In this document: positions 50,999 through 60,924 of the stretch, piece after piece
How positions within the stretch are numbered: the stretch's first letter is position 1
How the letters are laid out: every line of letters begins with the position of its first letter
NCBI GenBank assembly: GCA_903884425.1
Contig: CAISEP010000023.1
Span: 186,001-250,000, forward strand
Source: an uncultured Caulobacterales bacterium
Lineage (GTDB): Bacteria > Pseudomonadota > Alphaproteobacteria > Caulobacterales > Caulobacteraceae
Direction of reading: 5' to 3'
DNA length: 64,000 nucleotides
The notes under the pieces: model-generated
Told to the model about the DNA's origin: nothing
Seen by the model: only the letters and a program-made list of their open reading frames with translations
The model's database searches: none
Translations under genes and position numbers: made by a program

Positions 50999-52609
50999 AT
51001 GACTTCGAAAAATACCCTGACAGAGCGTCTGGACTTCATCGGCTTCGATCAGGCGGCCCGCCGAGACATCTCCGACATCCGCCCGGTGATCATGAAGGAG
51101 CTGCCGGGGGCGCTCGACGTCTTCTACGGCAAGGTCCGCTCTCATCCGGAGACACGGAAGTTCTTCACCAGCGACCGGCACATGGATGCGGCCAAGAGCC
51201 GCCAGGTCGGTCACTGGGACGCCATTTCCAGCGGCCAGTTCGACGAGAAATACATGCAGGCTGTCACCACGGTGGGGGATGTCCACGCCCGGATCGGGCT
51301 GGAGCCCCGGTGGTACATCGGCGGCTATGCCATGGTCATGGAGCGGCTGATCGCCAAGGTGGTGGAGGCCCGCTGGCCCAAGGGCGTGCTGGGCGGTCGC
51401 CGGGACGGGGCGCAGAAGCTGGGGGCCGAGCTGGGGGCACTCGCCAAGGCGACCCTGCTGGACATGGACCTGGCCATCACCGTCTATCTCGACAACCTGG
51501 CCGAGGCGCGGGAAGCCGCCGACCGGGCCCGGCGCGAGACCGAGGCCGCCCAGAGCGCCGTGGTGGAGGTGCTGGCCGAACGCCTGAGCCAGATGGCCGA
51601 CGGCGACCTGACGGTGCGCATCCACGAGGATTTCCAGGGGGAGCACATCCGCATCAAGGACGACTTCAACCGGGCGATCGCCCGACTGGAGGAGGCCATG
51701 GCCGGGGTCGCCCAGTCCATCGAGGGGCTGAACGGCAGTTCCGAGGAGATCGCGTCTGCGTCGGAGGACCTGTCCCGCCGCACCGAGCAGCAGGCCGCCA
51801 ATCTGGAACAGACCGCCGCGGCCATGGACGAGATCACCGAGACGGTGAAGCGCAGCGCCGAGGGGGCCAAGCGCGCCTCCGACGTGGCCACCGAGGCCCG
51901 GACCCAGGCGGTTCGCTCCGGCGAGGTGATGGAGCAGGCGGTGGCCGCCATGGGGGAGATCGAACAGAGCTCCGGCCGGGTGGCGCAGATCATCGGCGTG
52001 ATCGACGAGATCGCCTTCCAGACCAACCTTCTCGCCCTCAATGCCGGGGTCGAGGCGGCCCGGGCCGGGGATGCCGGTCGCGGCTTCGCCGTGGTGGCCC
52101 AGGAGGTCCGGGCCCTGGCCCAGCGCTCCGCCGAGGCGGCCAAGGAGATCAAGGGGCTGATCTCCTCGAGCTCCACCCAGGTGGGACACGGGGTGAAGCT
52201 GGTGGGCGAGACGGGCAAGGCGCTCGGCGGCATCGTCGACCGGGTGAGCGAGATCGACCGGCTGATCGCCGAGATCTCCCAGTCCGCCCAGGAGCAGTCC
52301 GGGGGGCTCAGCGAGGTGAATGTGGCCGTCAACCAGATGGACCAGTTCACCCAGCAGAACGCGGCCATGGTGGAGCAGGCCACCGCCGCCGTCGGCAGCC
52401 TGAAGGTGGAGGCCGCGGCCCTGGCCCAGCAGGTCAGCCGGTTCCGCACCTCGTCCGGGGGAACCCACCGGCGCAGCGCCCCGGCCGCCACGGCGGCGTC
52501 CTCCGGCCGTCCGGCCCCGGCGGCGCGACCGGTGGCCCGGGCCGCAGGCGGCGGACGCACGGCCCTGGCCGTCCAGCCCGCACCGACGGAGAGCTGGGAC
52601 GAGTTCTAG
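50999..52609 (+). CDS. Globin-coupled methyl-accepting chemotaxis protein (aerotaxis-type)
   Basis: The 536-residue protein starts after AGGGGAAGCAGG. Residues about 1-160 form a protoglobin sensor with proximal histidine H96 ([18 protein letters not shown]). A HAMP-like linker ([17 protein letters not shown]) follows, then the cytoplasmic signalling hairpin with [23 protein letters not shown]. No transmembrane helix is present, so it is cytosolic. The C-terminus ESWDEF matches the WxxF tether for CheR/CheB. It senses oxygen or another diatomic gas via haem b and alters chemotaxis. No che genes are nearby, so it uses a remote pathway. Confidence 0.92.
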   Translation: MTSKNTLTERLDFIGFDQAARRDISDIRPVIMKELPGALDVFYGKVRSHPETRKFFTSDRHMDAAKSRQVGHWDAISSGQFDEKYMQAVTTVGDVHARIGLEPRWYIGGYAMVMERLIAKVVEARWPKGVLGGRRDGAQKLGAELGALAKATLLDMDLAITVYLDNLAEAREAADRARRETEAAQSAVVEVLAERLSQMADGDLTVRIHEDFQGEHIRIKDDFNRAIARLEEAMAGVAQSIEGLNGSSEEIASASEDLSRRTEQQAANLEQTAAAMDEITETVKRSAEGAKRASDVATEARTQAVRSGEVMEQAVAAMGEIEQSSGRVAQIIGVIDEIAFQTNLLALNAGVEAARAGDAGRGFAVVAQEVRALAQRSAEAAKEIKGLISSSSTQVGHGVKLVGETGKALGGIVDRVSEIDRLIAEISQSAQEQSGGLSEVNVAVNQMDQFTQQNAAMVEQATAAVGSLKVEAAALAQQVSRFRTSSGGTHRRSAPAATAASSGRPAPAARPVARAAGGGRTALAVQPAPTESWDEF

Positions 52610-52647
52610 GCCCCGAATTCCGGGAGACGAATTCCCTGTGACCCGCC

Positions 52648-54375
52648 TCAGCGGATGACCAGGGCCCGGCCCCGGGCCCTGGGGTCCGCGGCGGGCACCG
52701 GGGTGCGGCCGACGATCTGGATGGCCTCGATGTCGCCGTTCCAGCTCTGCTCCACCACCTTGTAGCCGCGCCCCTCCAGGTCCTTGACCACCGGAGCGGG
52801 GAACCGGGCGAAGGGCTCGTTGAAGATCACGTTGTCCGGCAGCAGCTGGTGGTGGAAGCGGAACGCCTTCTGCGCCTCGGCCAGGGGCAGGTGGAAGTCA
52901 TAGACGTCCGCCAGCACCTGGAAGATCGAGGTGAAGATGCGGGAGGCCCCCGGCGTGCCGATGACCATCGACACCTGACCGTCCCGGGTCAGGATGGTGG
53001 GGGTCATGGAGGACAGGGGCCGCTTGCCCGGCGCGATGGCGTTGGAATCCCCGCCCACCACGCCGGAGCCGTTGGGGGTGTTCGGCTTGGCGGAGAAGTC
53101 GTCCATCTCGTCGTTCATGAGGAAGCCCGCCCCCTCCACCACGACGCCGGAGCCGAACCAGCCGTTCAGCGTATAGGTGTTGGACACCGCATTGCCCCAG
53201 CGGTCGACCACGGAGAAGTGGGTGGTCTGGGGCTTTTCCAGGCCGGGCTTCACCCCCGCCAGCACCGAGGGATGATCAGGATCGATCTCCTTCGCCCGGC
53301 GGGCGTTGTAGGCGGGGTCGATCAGCCGGGCCACGGGCACCTGCACGAAGCCGGGGTCGCCCATGTACTCCGCCCGATCGGCGAAGACCCGCTTCTCGAT
53401 CTCCGACACCAGGTGGATGTACTGGGGGGAGTTGAGCGCCACGCCGGCGAACAGGGGGGCGGCGTCCTCCTTCATCTGCAGCATCTGCATCAGGGCCACG
53501 CCGCCGGAGCTGGGGGGCGGGGCGGTGATGGCCTGGAAGCCTCGCCAGTTCACCACCAGCGGATCGCGCCACACCGCCCGGTAACCGGCCAGGTCCGCCC
53601 GGGTGATCCGGCCCTTCACCTCGCCCCGGGCCATCTGCGCCACCAGCAGGTCTGCGGTCCGGCCGCGATAGAACTCGTCCGGCCCGTGCCGCGCGATCCG
53701 GGTGAGGGTGGCGGCCAGCTCCGGCTGGCGAAGGATCCGGCCCGTCTTCAGACCGCCGAAATAGCGGCGGAAGTTGGTGGTGTCCTTGAAGGCGGCCACA
53801 TCCTCCCCGTGCAGCTGGGCGACCAGGGTCTGGTCGACCACGAACCCGCGGCGGGCGAGGCGGATGGCCGGGGCCAGGTCCCGCGCCCAGGACAGGCGGG
53901 CGAAGCGGTGATGCAGCTCGTCCATGCCCCGCACCGTGCCCGGCACGCCGGAGGACAGGTTGCCCACCAGGCTGAGGTCCGGGATCACGTTGCCCGCCTT
54001 GTCCAGATACATGTCCGGACCGGACGCCGCGGGCGCCGTCTCGCGATAGTCGAGGAAGTAGGGCTTGCCCTCGAACCACACGGTGGCAAAGCCGCCGCCG
54101 CCGAGGTTTCCGGCCTCCGGATAGGTCACGGCCTCGACGAAGGCGAGGGCCACGGCGGCGTCCACCGCATTGCCGCCGGCCTTCAGGATCTCGGCGGCGG
54201 CCCGGGCCCCGTAGACGTCGGAGGCGGCCACCGCCGCGGCGTCGAGGGGCGCGGTCGCAGCGGTCGCGGGTCGCGCGGGGCTCCCGGCGAGAACGGGTGC
54301 GGCACACCCGGCGGCCATCAGGACCAGGGTCGCCAGGAAGGTGCAGGTCGCGCGGCTGGGTATCGTCTGGGCCAT
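52648..54375 (-). CDS. ggt: Gamma-glutamyltransferase (proenzyme)
   Basis: The 575-residue protein has a lipoprotein-like or Sec signal (LVLMAAGCAAP). Standard landmarks are ASDVYGARAAAEILKAGGNAVDAAVA at the N-terminus, the large-subunit PEAGNLGGGGF, and the autocleavage site KPQTTHFSVVD, where Thr384/385 becomes the small-subunit nucleophile. LSSMTPTI and GTPGASRI complete the active site. The mature enzyme cleaves glutathione and gamma-glutamyl compounds in the periplasm. Downstream in this window is an ovothiol-type gene, which is a thematic but not physical link to thiol chemistry. Confidence 0.93.
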   Translation of the reverse strand: MAQTIPSRATCTFLATLVLMAAGCAAPVLAGSPARPATAATAPLDAAAVAASDVYGARAAAEILKAGGNAVDAAVALAFVEAVTYPEAGNLGGGGFATVWFEGKPYFLDYRETAPAASGPDMYLDKAGNVIPDLSLVGNLSSGVPGTVRGMDELHHRFARLSWARDLAPAIRLARRGFVVDQTLVAQLHGEDVAAFKDTTNFRRYFGGLKTGRILRQPELAATLTRIARHGPDEFYRGRTADLLVAQMARGEVKGRITRADLAGYRAVWRDPLVVNWRGFQAITAPPPSSGGVALMQMLQMKEDAAPLFAGVALNSPQYIHLVSEIEKRVFADRAEYMGDPGFVQVPVARLIDPAYNARRAKEIDPDHPSVLAGVKPGLEKPQTTHFSVVDRWGNAVSNTYTLNGWFGSGVVVEGAGFLMNDEMDDFSAKPNTPNGSGVVGGDSNAIAPGKRPLSSMTPTILTRDGQVSMVIGTPGASRIFTSIFQVLADVYDFHLPLAEAQKAFRFHHQLLPDNVIFNEPFARFPAPVVKDLEGRGYKVVEQSWNGDIEAIQIVGRTPVPAADPRARGRALVIR

Positions 54376-54672
54376 GGGTGTCGTCTCGCTCCGTCTGTCC
54401 CGGGGGGCCTCCCTCGGGGGCGCTCCCTCGCCAATCCCGCGACCCTACAGCCAGCCGCCCCCGGCGTGCCAGCCACTCCGGACCCATTGCAGAATTGCAA
54501 CACCACGCCCAGGAGCGTTGCCCTGCAGGCCCCGGCCGCGGCTTCGTGTCGAAAAGGGGGTCGACTGTACTCAAACTGTCACATTAACACTGCTTAAGGA
54601 TCGGTTAGGTCCCCCCTCCCCGCGAACCGGGCCGGGGACAACATTTCTGAAACGGATTTTCCGGGGGTACGG
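54376..54672. promoter_or_regulatory. Divergent promoter region between ggt and a TonB-dependent receptor
   Basis: The gap is 297 bases. Around 54565-54605 the sequence becomes AT-rich (CAAACTGTCACATTAACACT), the likely promoter of the receptor gene, whose ribosome site GGGGG precedes ATG 54673. I see no Fur-like box and no riboswitch. Confidence 0.45.
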
Positions 54673-57261
54673 ATGTCATTGAAGCGGAATTGCCTGGTCA
54701 GCGCGTCGAGCGCTGTGATGACCCTGATGGGTGTGATGCTTGCGGCGGGCACGGCCAGCGCCCAGTCGACCGGATCCCAGACCGTGGAAGCGGTCGTGGT
54801 GACCGCCAAGCAACAGTCCACCGACGGCCTCGCCGTGGTGGTCAAGGCGGCCAAGGATCAGGCGATCGTCACCAAGGACTACATCAAGACCCAGCTGGGC
54901 AGCACCAACCTGGCCCAGTCGATCAACCTGGTCCCGGGCGTCAGCTACTCCACCGAGGATCCCACCGGCATCCTGAGCAGCGACTTCCGCATGCACGGCT
55001 TCGACGGGGCCCACGTCTCCTTCACCATCGACGGAACCCCGGTCAACGACACCGGCAACTACGCCATCTATCCGGGGGAATATTCGGTCGGTGAATCGGT
55101 GGAGCGGATCACCGTCAACACCGGACAGACCGAAGTCGACAGCCCGACGGCCTCGTCCATCGGCGGTACCGTGAACGTGGTCACCCGGCTGCCCAGCGCC
55201 ACCGCGGACGGCCAGCTGAAGGCCACCGGCGGCAGCTTCAACTACACCCGCCTCTATGGCGACTTCGACACCGGCGCCATCGGGCCGACGGGCCTGCGCA
55301 GCTGGCTCAGCGCCAACTATGTGGATGCCGACAAGTACAAGGGCGCCGGGGAAATCAAGCGCTGGGGCTTCGACGGCCGCCTCTACCAGCCGATCGTCAA
55401 TGACGGCTTCCTGAGCCTGACCTTCACCTATGCGTCCGACCGGCCGATCTTCTACTACAGCGGCTCGGCGGCCCAGCTGGCCCAGTACGGCCGCAACTTC
55501 GACTACAACACGCAGTGGGCGATCCCGACCGCGGTGAAGGGCGTGGCCGACGGCGTGGCGACCCCGGTGGGCGGCGGTTCCGTCAACCAGGCCGGCAACG
55601 ACAGCAACTTCTACGGCCTGCACCCGAACCCGGTGGACTTCGGCAGCGTCCGGGGCCAGTCGAAGTTCAACCTCGGTCACAACCTGACCTTCACCTTCGA
55701 CCCGTCCTTCTTCTACACCCTGGCCAACGGCGGCGGCGCGACCGCCCTGAGCGAGACCGACAAGCGTCTGGTGAACTCCGGCACGGCCCCGGCCTGCGCC
55801 GGCGGCGGCGCGGGCGTCGACCTGAACGGCGACGGGGACTGCAAGGACTCCGTGCTGGTCTATTCGCCGAGCAACACCCAGACCTTCCGCTACAGCCTCA
55901 ACAGCTCGCTGATCTGGGACATGGACGACCACAACCGCTTCCAGGCGTCCTACACCTATGACTACGGTCGTCACCGCCAGACCGGCGAATATTCGACGAT
56001 CAACCCGCTGACCGGCCAGCCCTCCGACGTGTTCGGGGCCCGTCCGGGCTACGGCACGCCGATCCTGACCACGGACGGCTCCATCCTGCGCAAGCGGGAC
56101 CGCTTCTCCATCGCCAAGCTGAACCAGATCTCGCTGAACTACATCGGCAAGTTCTTCGACGACCGGCTGCATGTGAACATCGGCGTGCGCGACCCGCACT
56201 TCGAGCGCGACCTGCACGAGTTCTGCTATGAGTACAACGGCAGCAGCGTCTACTGCGACAACGTGGCCGTCTCCACCGTCGCCACGGCCCTGGCCGCCGA
56301 CAATGCGGCCGCGGTGCGCGTCGCCGGCACCACCGCCACCAACCTGACCAGCCTGCTGGGCACGACGGTGAAGTACGGTGCCAACGGCCAGGCCAACTTC
56401 CGCCTGCCGTTCAAGCAGACCTACAAGTACGACAAGGCCCTGCCGAACCTGGGCGCCAGCTTCGACCTGACTCCGCAGAGCCAGGTCTATGCCACCTACG
56501 CCCAGGGTTTCTCCGCGCCGAAGACCGACGACCTGTACGTCAGCTCCGGCGACACGGTGAAGCCGGAAACCAGCGACCAGTACGGCGTTGGCTACCGCTA
56601 CCACCTGCCCAGCTTCACCACCTCGGTGAGCCTGTGGGGTGCCAACTGGAACAACCACATCGTCCAGTCCTTCGACCCGAACGATCCCACCCTCAGCATC
56701 GACCGCAACGTCGGTGCCGTGAAGCTCTACGGCCTGGACCTGGAGATGGGCTGGAAGGTCACCAACAAGTTCAACCTGTACGCCTCGGCGGCCTATACGC
56801 ACTCCGAGCTGCAGAACAGCTACGAAGTGACCTATGCCAGCGGCCCGGACAAGGGTCTGGCGGTGGCTCTGCCGGTGGCCGGCAAGGAGCTGGTCCTGAC
56901 CCCCGACGTCACCTATGCGGTGCGGGGGGAGTACCGGATGTTCGATGACGCCCTGACCCTCGGTCTGCAGACCAAGTACACGGGCAAGCGGTTCATCTCG
57001 GACACCAACGACTCGTCCCTGAAGGCCAACATCGTGACGGACTTCGATGCGAAGTACGACATGAGCTGGCTCGCTCCGAAGACCTTCCTCCAGCTGAACG
57101 TCTACAACATGTTCGCGTCCAAGTACTTCAGCCGGGTGTCGACGGTGGCCAACGTCAACCCGATCGTGGCGGCCAACACCGACACGATCAGCGGCAACAC
57201 GCCCTTCTTCTACATCGGCGCACCCGTCTCGGCCTATCTGACCCTGAACACCAAGTTCTAG
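54673..57261 (+). CDS. TonB-dependent outer-membrane receptor
   Basis: The 862-residue protein has a signal peptide ending TASAQS, then a TonB-box-like EAVVVTA. The plug domain (about residues 60-180) shows NLAQSINLVPGVSYS, FRMHGFDGAHVSFTIDGTPVNDTGNY, VERITVNTGQTEVDSPTASSIGGTVNVVT. A 22-strand barrel follows, ending in SAYLTLNTKF with terminal Phe. It imports a substrate (siderophore, sugar, or other) across the outer membrane with energy from TonB. Substrate is unknown, and no transporter gene is adjacent except a second receptor. Confidence 0.93.
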   Translation: MSLKRNCLVSASSAVMTLMGVMLAAGTASAQSTGSQTVEAVVVTAKQQSTDGLAVVVKAAKDQAIVTKDYIKTQLGSTNLAQSINLVPGVSYSTEDPTGILSSDFRMHGFDGAHVSFTIDGTPVNDTGNYAIYPGEYSVGESVERITVNTGQTEVDSPTASSIGGTVNVVTRLPSATADGQLKATGGSFNYTRLYGDFDTGAIGPTGLRSWLSANYVDADKYKGAGEIKRWGFDGRLYQPIVNDGFLSLTFTYASDRPIFYYSGSAAQLAQYGRNFDYNTQWAIPTAVKGVADGVATPVGGGSVNQAGNDSNFYGLHPNPVDFGSVRGQSKFNLGHNLTFTFDPSFFYTLANGGGATALSETDKRLVNSGTAPACAGGGAGVDLNGDGDCKDSVLVYSPSNTQTFRYSLNSSLIWDMDDHNRFQASYTYDYGRHRQTGEYSTINPLTGQPSDVFGARPGYGTPILTTDGSILRKRDRFSIAKLNQISLNYIGKFFDDRLHVNIGVRDPHFERDLHEFCYEYNGSSVYCDNVAVSTVATALAADNAAAVRVAGTTATNLTSLLGTTVKYGANGQANFRLPFKQTYKYDKALPNLGASFDLTPQSQVYATYAQGFSAPKTDDLYVSSGDTVKPETSDQYGVGYRYHLPSFTTSVSLWGANWNNHIVQSFDPNDPTLSIDRNVGAVKLYGLDLEMGWKVTNKFNLYASAAYTHSELQNSYEVTYASGPDKGLAVALPVAGKELVLTPDVTYAVRGEYRMFDDALTLGLQTKYTGKRFISDTNDSSLKANIVTDFDAKYDMSWLAPKTFLQLNVYNMFASKYFSRVSTVANVNPIVAANTDTISGNTPFFYIGAPVSAYLTLNTKF

Positions 57262-57286
57262 AGCCAGATCTCATCACCTTCAGATC

Positions 57287-57313
57287 AGAGGCGGCTTCGG
57301 CCGCCTCTTTTTT
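57287..57313 (+). terminator. Rho-independent terminator of the first receptor gene
   Basis: A perfect nine-base stem, AGAGGCGGC at 57287-57295 and GCCGCCTCT at 57300-57308, closes on a UUCG tetraloop and is followed by a run of T residues. It lies 25 bases after the stop codon. It is the clearest intrinsic terminator in the window. Confidence 0.95.
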
Positions 57314-57541
57314 GTTTGCAGCATGGCCGGGGCATCCTTTCCGGACCTGGAAGCGTGCCCGGCTCCATTCGAACAGCTGGCCGGATCATTACGCGTTAAC
57401 ATTTCCTTAATTTTCACAATACTGAACCCAAACTGTGGTCATTCCGTCGAATCTCGGAGCTATCCCCTGATCCCGTCTGGGCTCGAAGCCGGCAGGTGCC
57501 GGAGCGTCGGGGCCCCGACCTGACGGTCACTGGGGGGTGGG
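57314..57541 (+). promoter_or_regulatory. AT-rich promoter region of the second receptor gene
   Basis: Between the terminator and the next ATG, an AT-rich stretch at 57385-57435 (CGTTAACATTTCCTTAATTT) probably holds the promoter. The ribosome site GGGGGGTGGG directly precedes the ATG at 57542. No riboswitch-like element or clear operator is visible. Confidence 0.45.
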
Positions 57542-59998
57542 ATGAACTTCACGATTTCGCGGGGGCGGCAGGCGGCCGTCTCCCTGCTGGCCATGAGTGC
57601 CAGCCTGCTGGCCTTTGCCGGTGCCCAGGCGGCGGATGCGCCGGTGGCGCACAAGCCCAATGTCGAGGAAGCCGACGTCGAGGCCGTCCTGGTCATCGCA
57701 CCGAAGACCGAGGGTGCGGACGTGGCACCGGTGAAGTCGACCCTGAAGGCCACCTCGCCCGTGGCCATCATCGACCGGGCCTTCATCGAGCAGAACACCC
57801 CGGCCATCGGGGACTACACCACCACCGCGTCCCTGGCACCGTCCATGGTCTCGGCCCCCAACGCCAACGGACCGGGTTCCACCGACGGGGCCAAGCTGTC
57901 CCTGCGGGGCGTGGCCGACGGCTCTTTCAACATCACCTATGACGGCGTGGCCTGGGGCGATACCAACGGCCCGTCGCACCATGCCAACTCGTTCTTCCCG
58001 AACTCCACCATCGGCGGCGTGGTCATCGACCGCAGCCCCGGCACGGCCCTGGACATCGGCCAGGCCAGCTTTGGCGGCTCGGTGAACCTCTATTCCCTGC
58101 CCGTGGAAGACCAGATGGGCGTGCGCCAGAAGGTGACCCTGGGCAGCTGGGGCGACGTCCAGTCCGTGACCACCCTGGCCACCGGCCCGATCGCCCAGGC
58201 CCACGGCCTGAACGCCATCGTCAATTTTCAGGAATACCACACGGACGGATACCTCACGAACAGTCCGTCCAACGGTGGCAACCAGTATCTGAAGTTCGTC
58301 CTGCCGCTGACCTCGAAGATCAACCTGACGACGCTCTATACGCGCAACGACGACAACTACTACCAGTCGGACATTTCCGGCGGCACGGTGGCGGAAATCG
58401 AGAAGACCGGTCAGAAGAACTTCGGTCTGTGCAATGACCCACTGTATGCCTGCTACAAGGGCTACAACTACACCAAGAAGGAAACGGATTTCGAATACAT
58501 CAAGGAGGCGGGAGAGATCGCCCCCGGCCTGACCTTCGACAATACGACCTACAGCTACTGGTATTCGAACCGGACCCTGTCGGCCAACACCCAGGACTAC
58601 AGCAAGGCCGGGGACGCCACGGGAGGCAACCAGATCGCCCTGGTCCAGCCGGCAACCTATCCCGCCGCCGGGGCCAAGGTGGCCGCCACCTCGCCCGGTC
58701 TCGCCGGCTACTGGAAGCGCAACGAATACCGGGTCACCGGTGACACGCTGAAGATGGTCAAGGACTTCGACTTCGGCACCCTGACCGTGGGCGGCCTCTA
58801 CGAGGTGGCCAAGACCAAGCGTTTCATCTTCGACGTCGCCCTGCCGGTCCCCGGTTCGGGCATCTCCCAGTTCCAGACCCCGATCTACAATATCGAGGCG
58901 GCGGCGAAGTATCCGGTCATCCCGGCGACCCCGGGCTGCGCCGGCTATCCGGTCATCGTCGCGGCGGGCAAGACCGACAACGGGGCCTGCGCCACCCCGC
59001 TGAACACCCGTTACAACGAATATTCCGGCTGGCACTACTACCAGACCTTCGGCCAGTTCGCCTGGAAGGTGACCGACCAGTGGACCATCACGCCGGGGGT
59101 GAAGTACCTGAACTTCAAGCTCTATGTGCATGCGCCGGTGGAATCGGCGGTGCTGCAGCCCCTCTACGAGGAAAAGACCTACCAGAAGACCCTGGGCTTC
59201 CTGTCCACCAACTACCGGATGACGTCCTATCTGAGCTTCTACGGCCAGATCTCCCAGGGCTTCCTGGTGCCGAACATCGGCTCGTTCTATGTGGTGAACC
59301 AGAACTACGGCGCGATCCGGCCGCAGGAGTCCATGGCCTATCAGACCGGGGCCGTCTATGCCCGCGGCCCGCTGACCTGGGACGTGGACATCTACTCGAT
59401 CAACTTCAGCCACAAGCTGCAGTCGAACACCGATCCGGTGTCCGGCCAGTCCTACTACACCAATTCCGGCGGGGCGGATTACAAGGGTCTGGAAGGCCAG
59501 ATCACCTATGCCTGGACCCGGAACTTCTCCACCTTCGCCAACTTCAGCGAGAATGCCACCAAGGCCAAGGATGACGCGGTGAACCCGGGCGGAAACGGCA
59601 AGATCCTGGCGGGCGCCCCCCGCTGGACCTATGCAGGCGGCATCCGCTATGACGTGAAGCGCCTGTTCCGCGACACGGACGACCTGACCTTCACCCTCGA
59701 TTCCAAGACGGTGGGTCCGCAGCTGGCGACGGCGGCCAAGGGGGCGACCGGGCCGACGGGCCTGATCAAGACCTGGTCCCAGGCCAATGCCGCGCTGACC
59801 TACCGGTTTGACCGCTATGCCTTCCAGGTGCAGGTGCTGAACCTGGCGGACAAGTCCTATCTGGTGGGGATGAAGGGGTCGGCCCTGGTGGCCGGGACCA
59901 ACGCCTTCGCCCTGACCTCGGCCCAGGGCGGTGCGGCCAATGCGCCGCAATATGCCCCGCCGCGGAGCTTCCAGGCGACCCTGAAGGTGGCCTTCTAG
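57542..59998 (+). CDS. TonB-dependent outer-membrane receptor
   Basis: The 818-residue protein has a signal peptide ending GAQAADA. A TonB-box-like VEAVLVIAP precedes the plug (about residues 60-180), with SPVAIIDRAFIEQNTP, LSLRGVADGSFNITYDGVAWGDTNGP, VVIDRSPGTALDIGQASFGGSVNLY. The barrel ends in FQATLKVAF. It shows little similarity by eye to the preceding receptor outside the fold, so they are not a recent duplication. Two Cys pairs in extracellular-loop positions (LCNDPLYACYKG and GCAGYP...GACATP) may form disulfides. The substrate is not known. Confidence 0.93.
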   Translation: MNFTISRGRQAAVSLLAMSASLLAFAGAQAADAPVAHKPNVEEADVEAVLVIAPKTEGADVAPVKSTLKATSPVAIIDRAFIEQNTPAIGDYTTTASLAPSMVSAPNANGPGSTDGAKLSLRGVADGSFNITYDGVAWGDTNGPSHHANSFFPNSTIGGVVIDRSPGTALDIGQASFGGSVNLYSLPVEDQMGVRQKVTLGSWGDVQSVTTLATGPIAQAHGLNAIVNFQEYHTDGYLTNSPSNGGNQYLKFVLPLTSKINLTTLYTRNDDNYYQSDISGGTVAEIEKTGQKNFGLCNDPLYACYKGYNYTKKETDFEYIKEAGEIAPGLTFDNTTYSYWYSNRTLSANTQDYSKAGDATGGNQIALVQPATYPAAGAKVAATSPGLAGYWKRNEYRVTGDTLKMVKDFDFGTLTVGGLYEVAKTKRFIFDVALPVPGSGISQFQTPIYNIEAAAKYPVIPATPGCAGYPVIVAAGKTDNGACATPLNTRYNEYSGWHYYQTFGQFAWKVTDQWTITPGVKYLNFKLYVHAPVESAVLQPLYEEKTYQKTLGFLSTNYRMTSYLSFYGQISQGFLVPNIGSFYVVNQNYGAIRPQESMAYQTGAVYARGPLTWDVDIYSINFSHKLQSNTDPVSGQSYYTNSGGADYKGLEGQITYAWTRNFSTFANFSENATKAKDDAVNPGGNGKILAGAPRWTYAGGIRYDVKRLFRDTDDLTFTLDSKTVGPQLATAAKGATGPTGLIKTWSQANAALTYRFDRYAFQVQVLNLADKSYLVGMKGSALVAGTNAFALTSAQGGAANAPQYAPPRSFQATLKVAF

Positions 59999-60025
59999 TC
60001 ACCCGACGATCTGTGACCGGTCCCG

Positions 60026-60056
60026 CGCCCTCCGGAGGTTTCGCCTCCGGGGGGCG
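60026..60056. terminator. Bidirectional hairpin between convergent genes
   Basis: CCGGAGG at 60032-60038 pairs with CCTCCGG at 60044-60050 around TTTCG, and flanking CCC/GGG bases extend the stem to about a dozen pairs. It lies between the convergent stops of the receptor and the amidotransferase. There is no long T-run, so it may be rho-assisted. Confidence 0.6.
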
Positions 60057-60065
60057 TTCGGCGTT

Positions 60066-60803
60066 TCAGGCCCGGAGCGCCTGGCCCAGCAGGTGGAAAT
60101 AGCGTTGGCTGTCCGGGTGGCGGTCCACCTGCCATTCGGGGTGCCACTGCACCGCCAGCACCGGGGCCCCGTCGAAGGTGCCGGAAATGGCCTCCACCAG
60201 CCCGTCCGGCGCCCGGGCCTCGACGGTCAGGCCGTCTCCCAGCCGGTCCACCCCCTGGTAGTGCACGGAATTTACCGCAAGCTCCGTCCGGCCGTAGGCG
60301 CTGGCCAGCTGGCCGCCGGGGGTCAGGGTCACCGGATGGGTCAGGTCGAACATGGCGTCGAACGCCACCCCGTCGGGGGTGTGGTGGGCGATCAGCTCCG
60401 GATGGGTGGCGCAGTCCCGGCGCAGGGTGCCGCCGAAGGCCAGGTTCAGCTCCTGGAACCCGCGGCAGATGCCGAACACCGGCCGCCCCCGGGCGATCAT
60501 GGCCCGGATCAGCCCGAAGGTCATCTCGTCCCGGTCGGGATCGAAGGGACCGTAGGCGTCCTCGGCATCCCCGTGGCCGTAGCGGTGCGGCTCCACATTG
60601 GACGGGCTGCCGGTGAGCAACAGGCCGTCGATCCGCGGGGCCACGTCCTCGGCATGCATCAGTCCGGGCAGGGACGGGATCAGCAGCGCCGCGGCCTCCG
60701 CATGCCGGAGCGCGGCGGTGACATAGCGCTGCATCACCGCCTGGGCGGTCTCCACGCCGACGGAGCGGTTGCAGCAGATGATGCCGAGAACGGGACGGGT
60801 CAT
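60066..60803 (-). CDS. Class I glutamine amidotransferase / gamma-glutamyl-GABA hydrolase-like (peptidase C26)
   Basis: The 245-residue protein has the nucleophile in VFGICRGFQELNLAFGGTL, and the His-Glu pair in AVQWHPEWQ near the end. GLLLTGSPSNVEPHRYG is the PuuD-type loop. PuuD-like enzymes hydrolyse gamma-glutamyl-GABA in polyamine breakdown, but related proteins act on other gamma-glutamyl amides, and no other puu gene is nearby, so I leave the symbol blank. The start is about 120 bases from the divergent cupin gene. Confidence 0.88.
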   Translation of the reverse strand: MTRPVLGIICCNRSVGVETAQAVMQRYVTAALRHAEAAALLIPSLPGLMHAEDVAPRIDGLLLTGSPSNVEPHRYGHGDAEDAYGPFDPDRDEMTFGLIRAMIARGRPVFGICRGFQELNLAFGGTLRRDCATHPELIAHHTPDGVAFDAMFDLTHPVTLTPGGQLASAYGRTELAVNSVHYQGVDRLGDGLTVEARAPDGLVEAISGTFDGAPVLAVQWHPEWQVDRHPDSQRYFHLLGQALRA

Positions 60804-60924
60804 GCGCTTCCTGACGGGGGATGGGGAACAGGGCCTCCAGTCTAGCGGCGGCCGGGCGGGATTGTCATGCCCGCCGTTCCAACTTCCAATGCACCAAAAT
60901 CACTTGCGGGGGACGCGCAGCACC

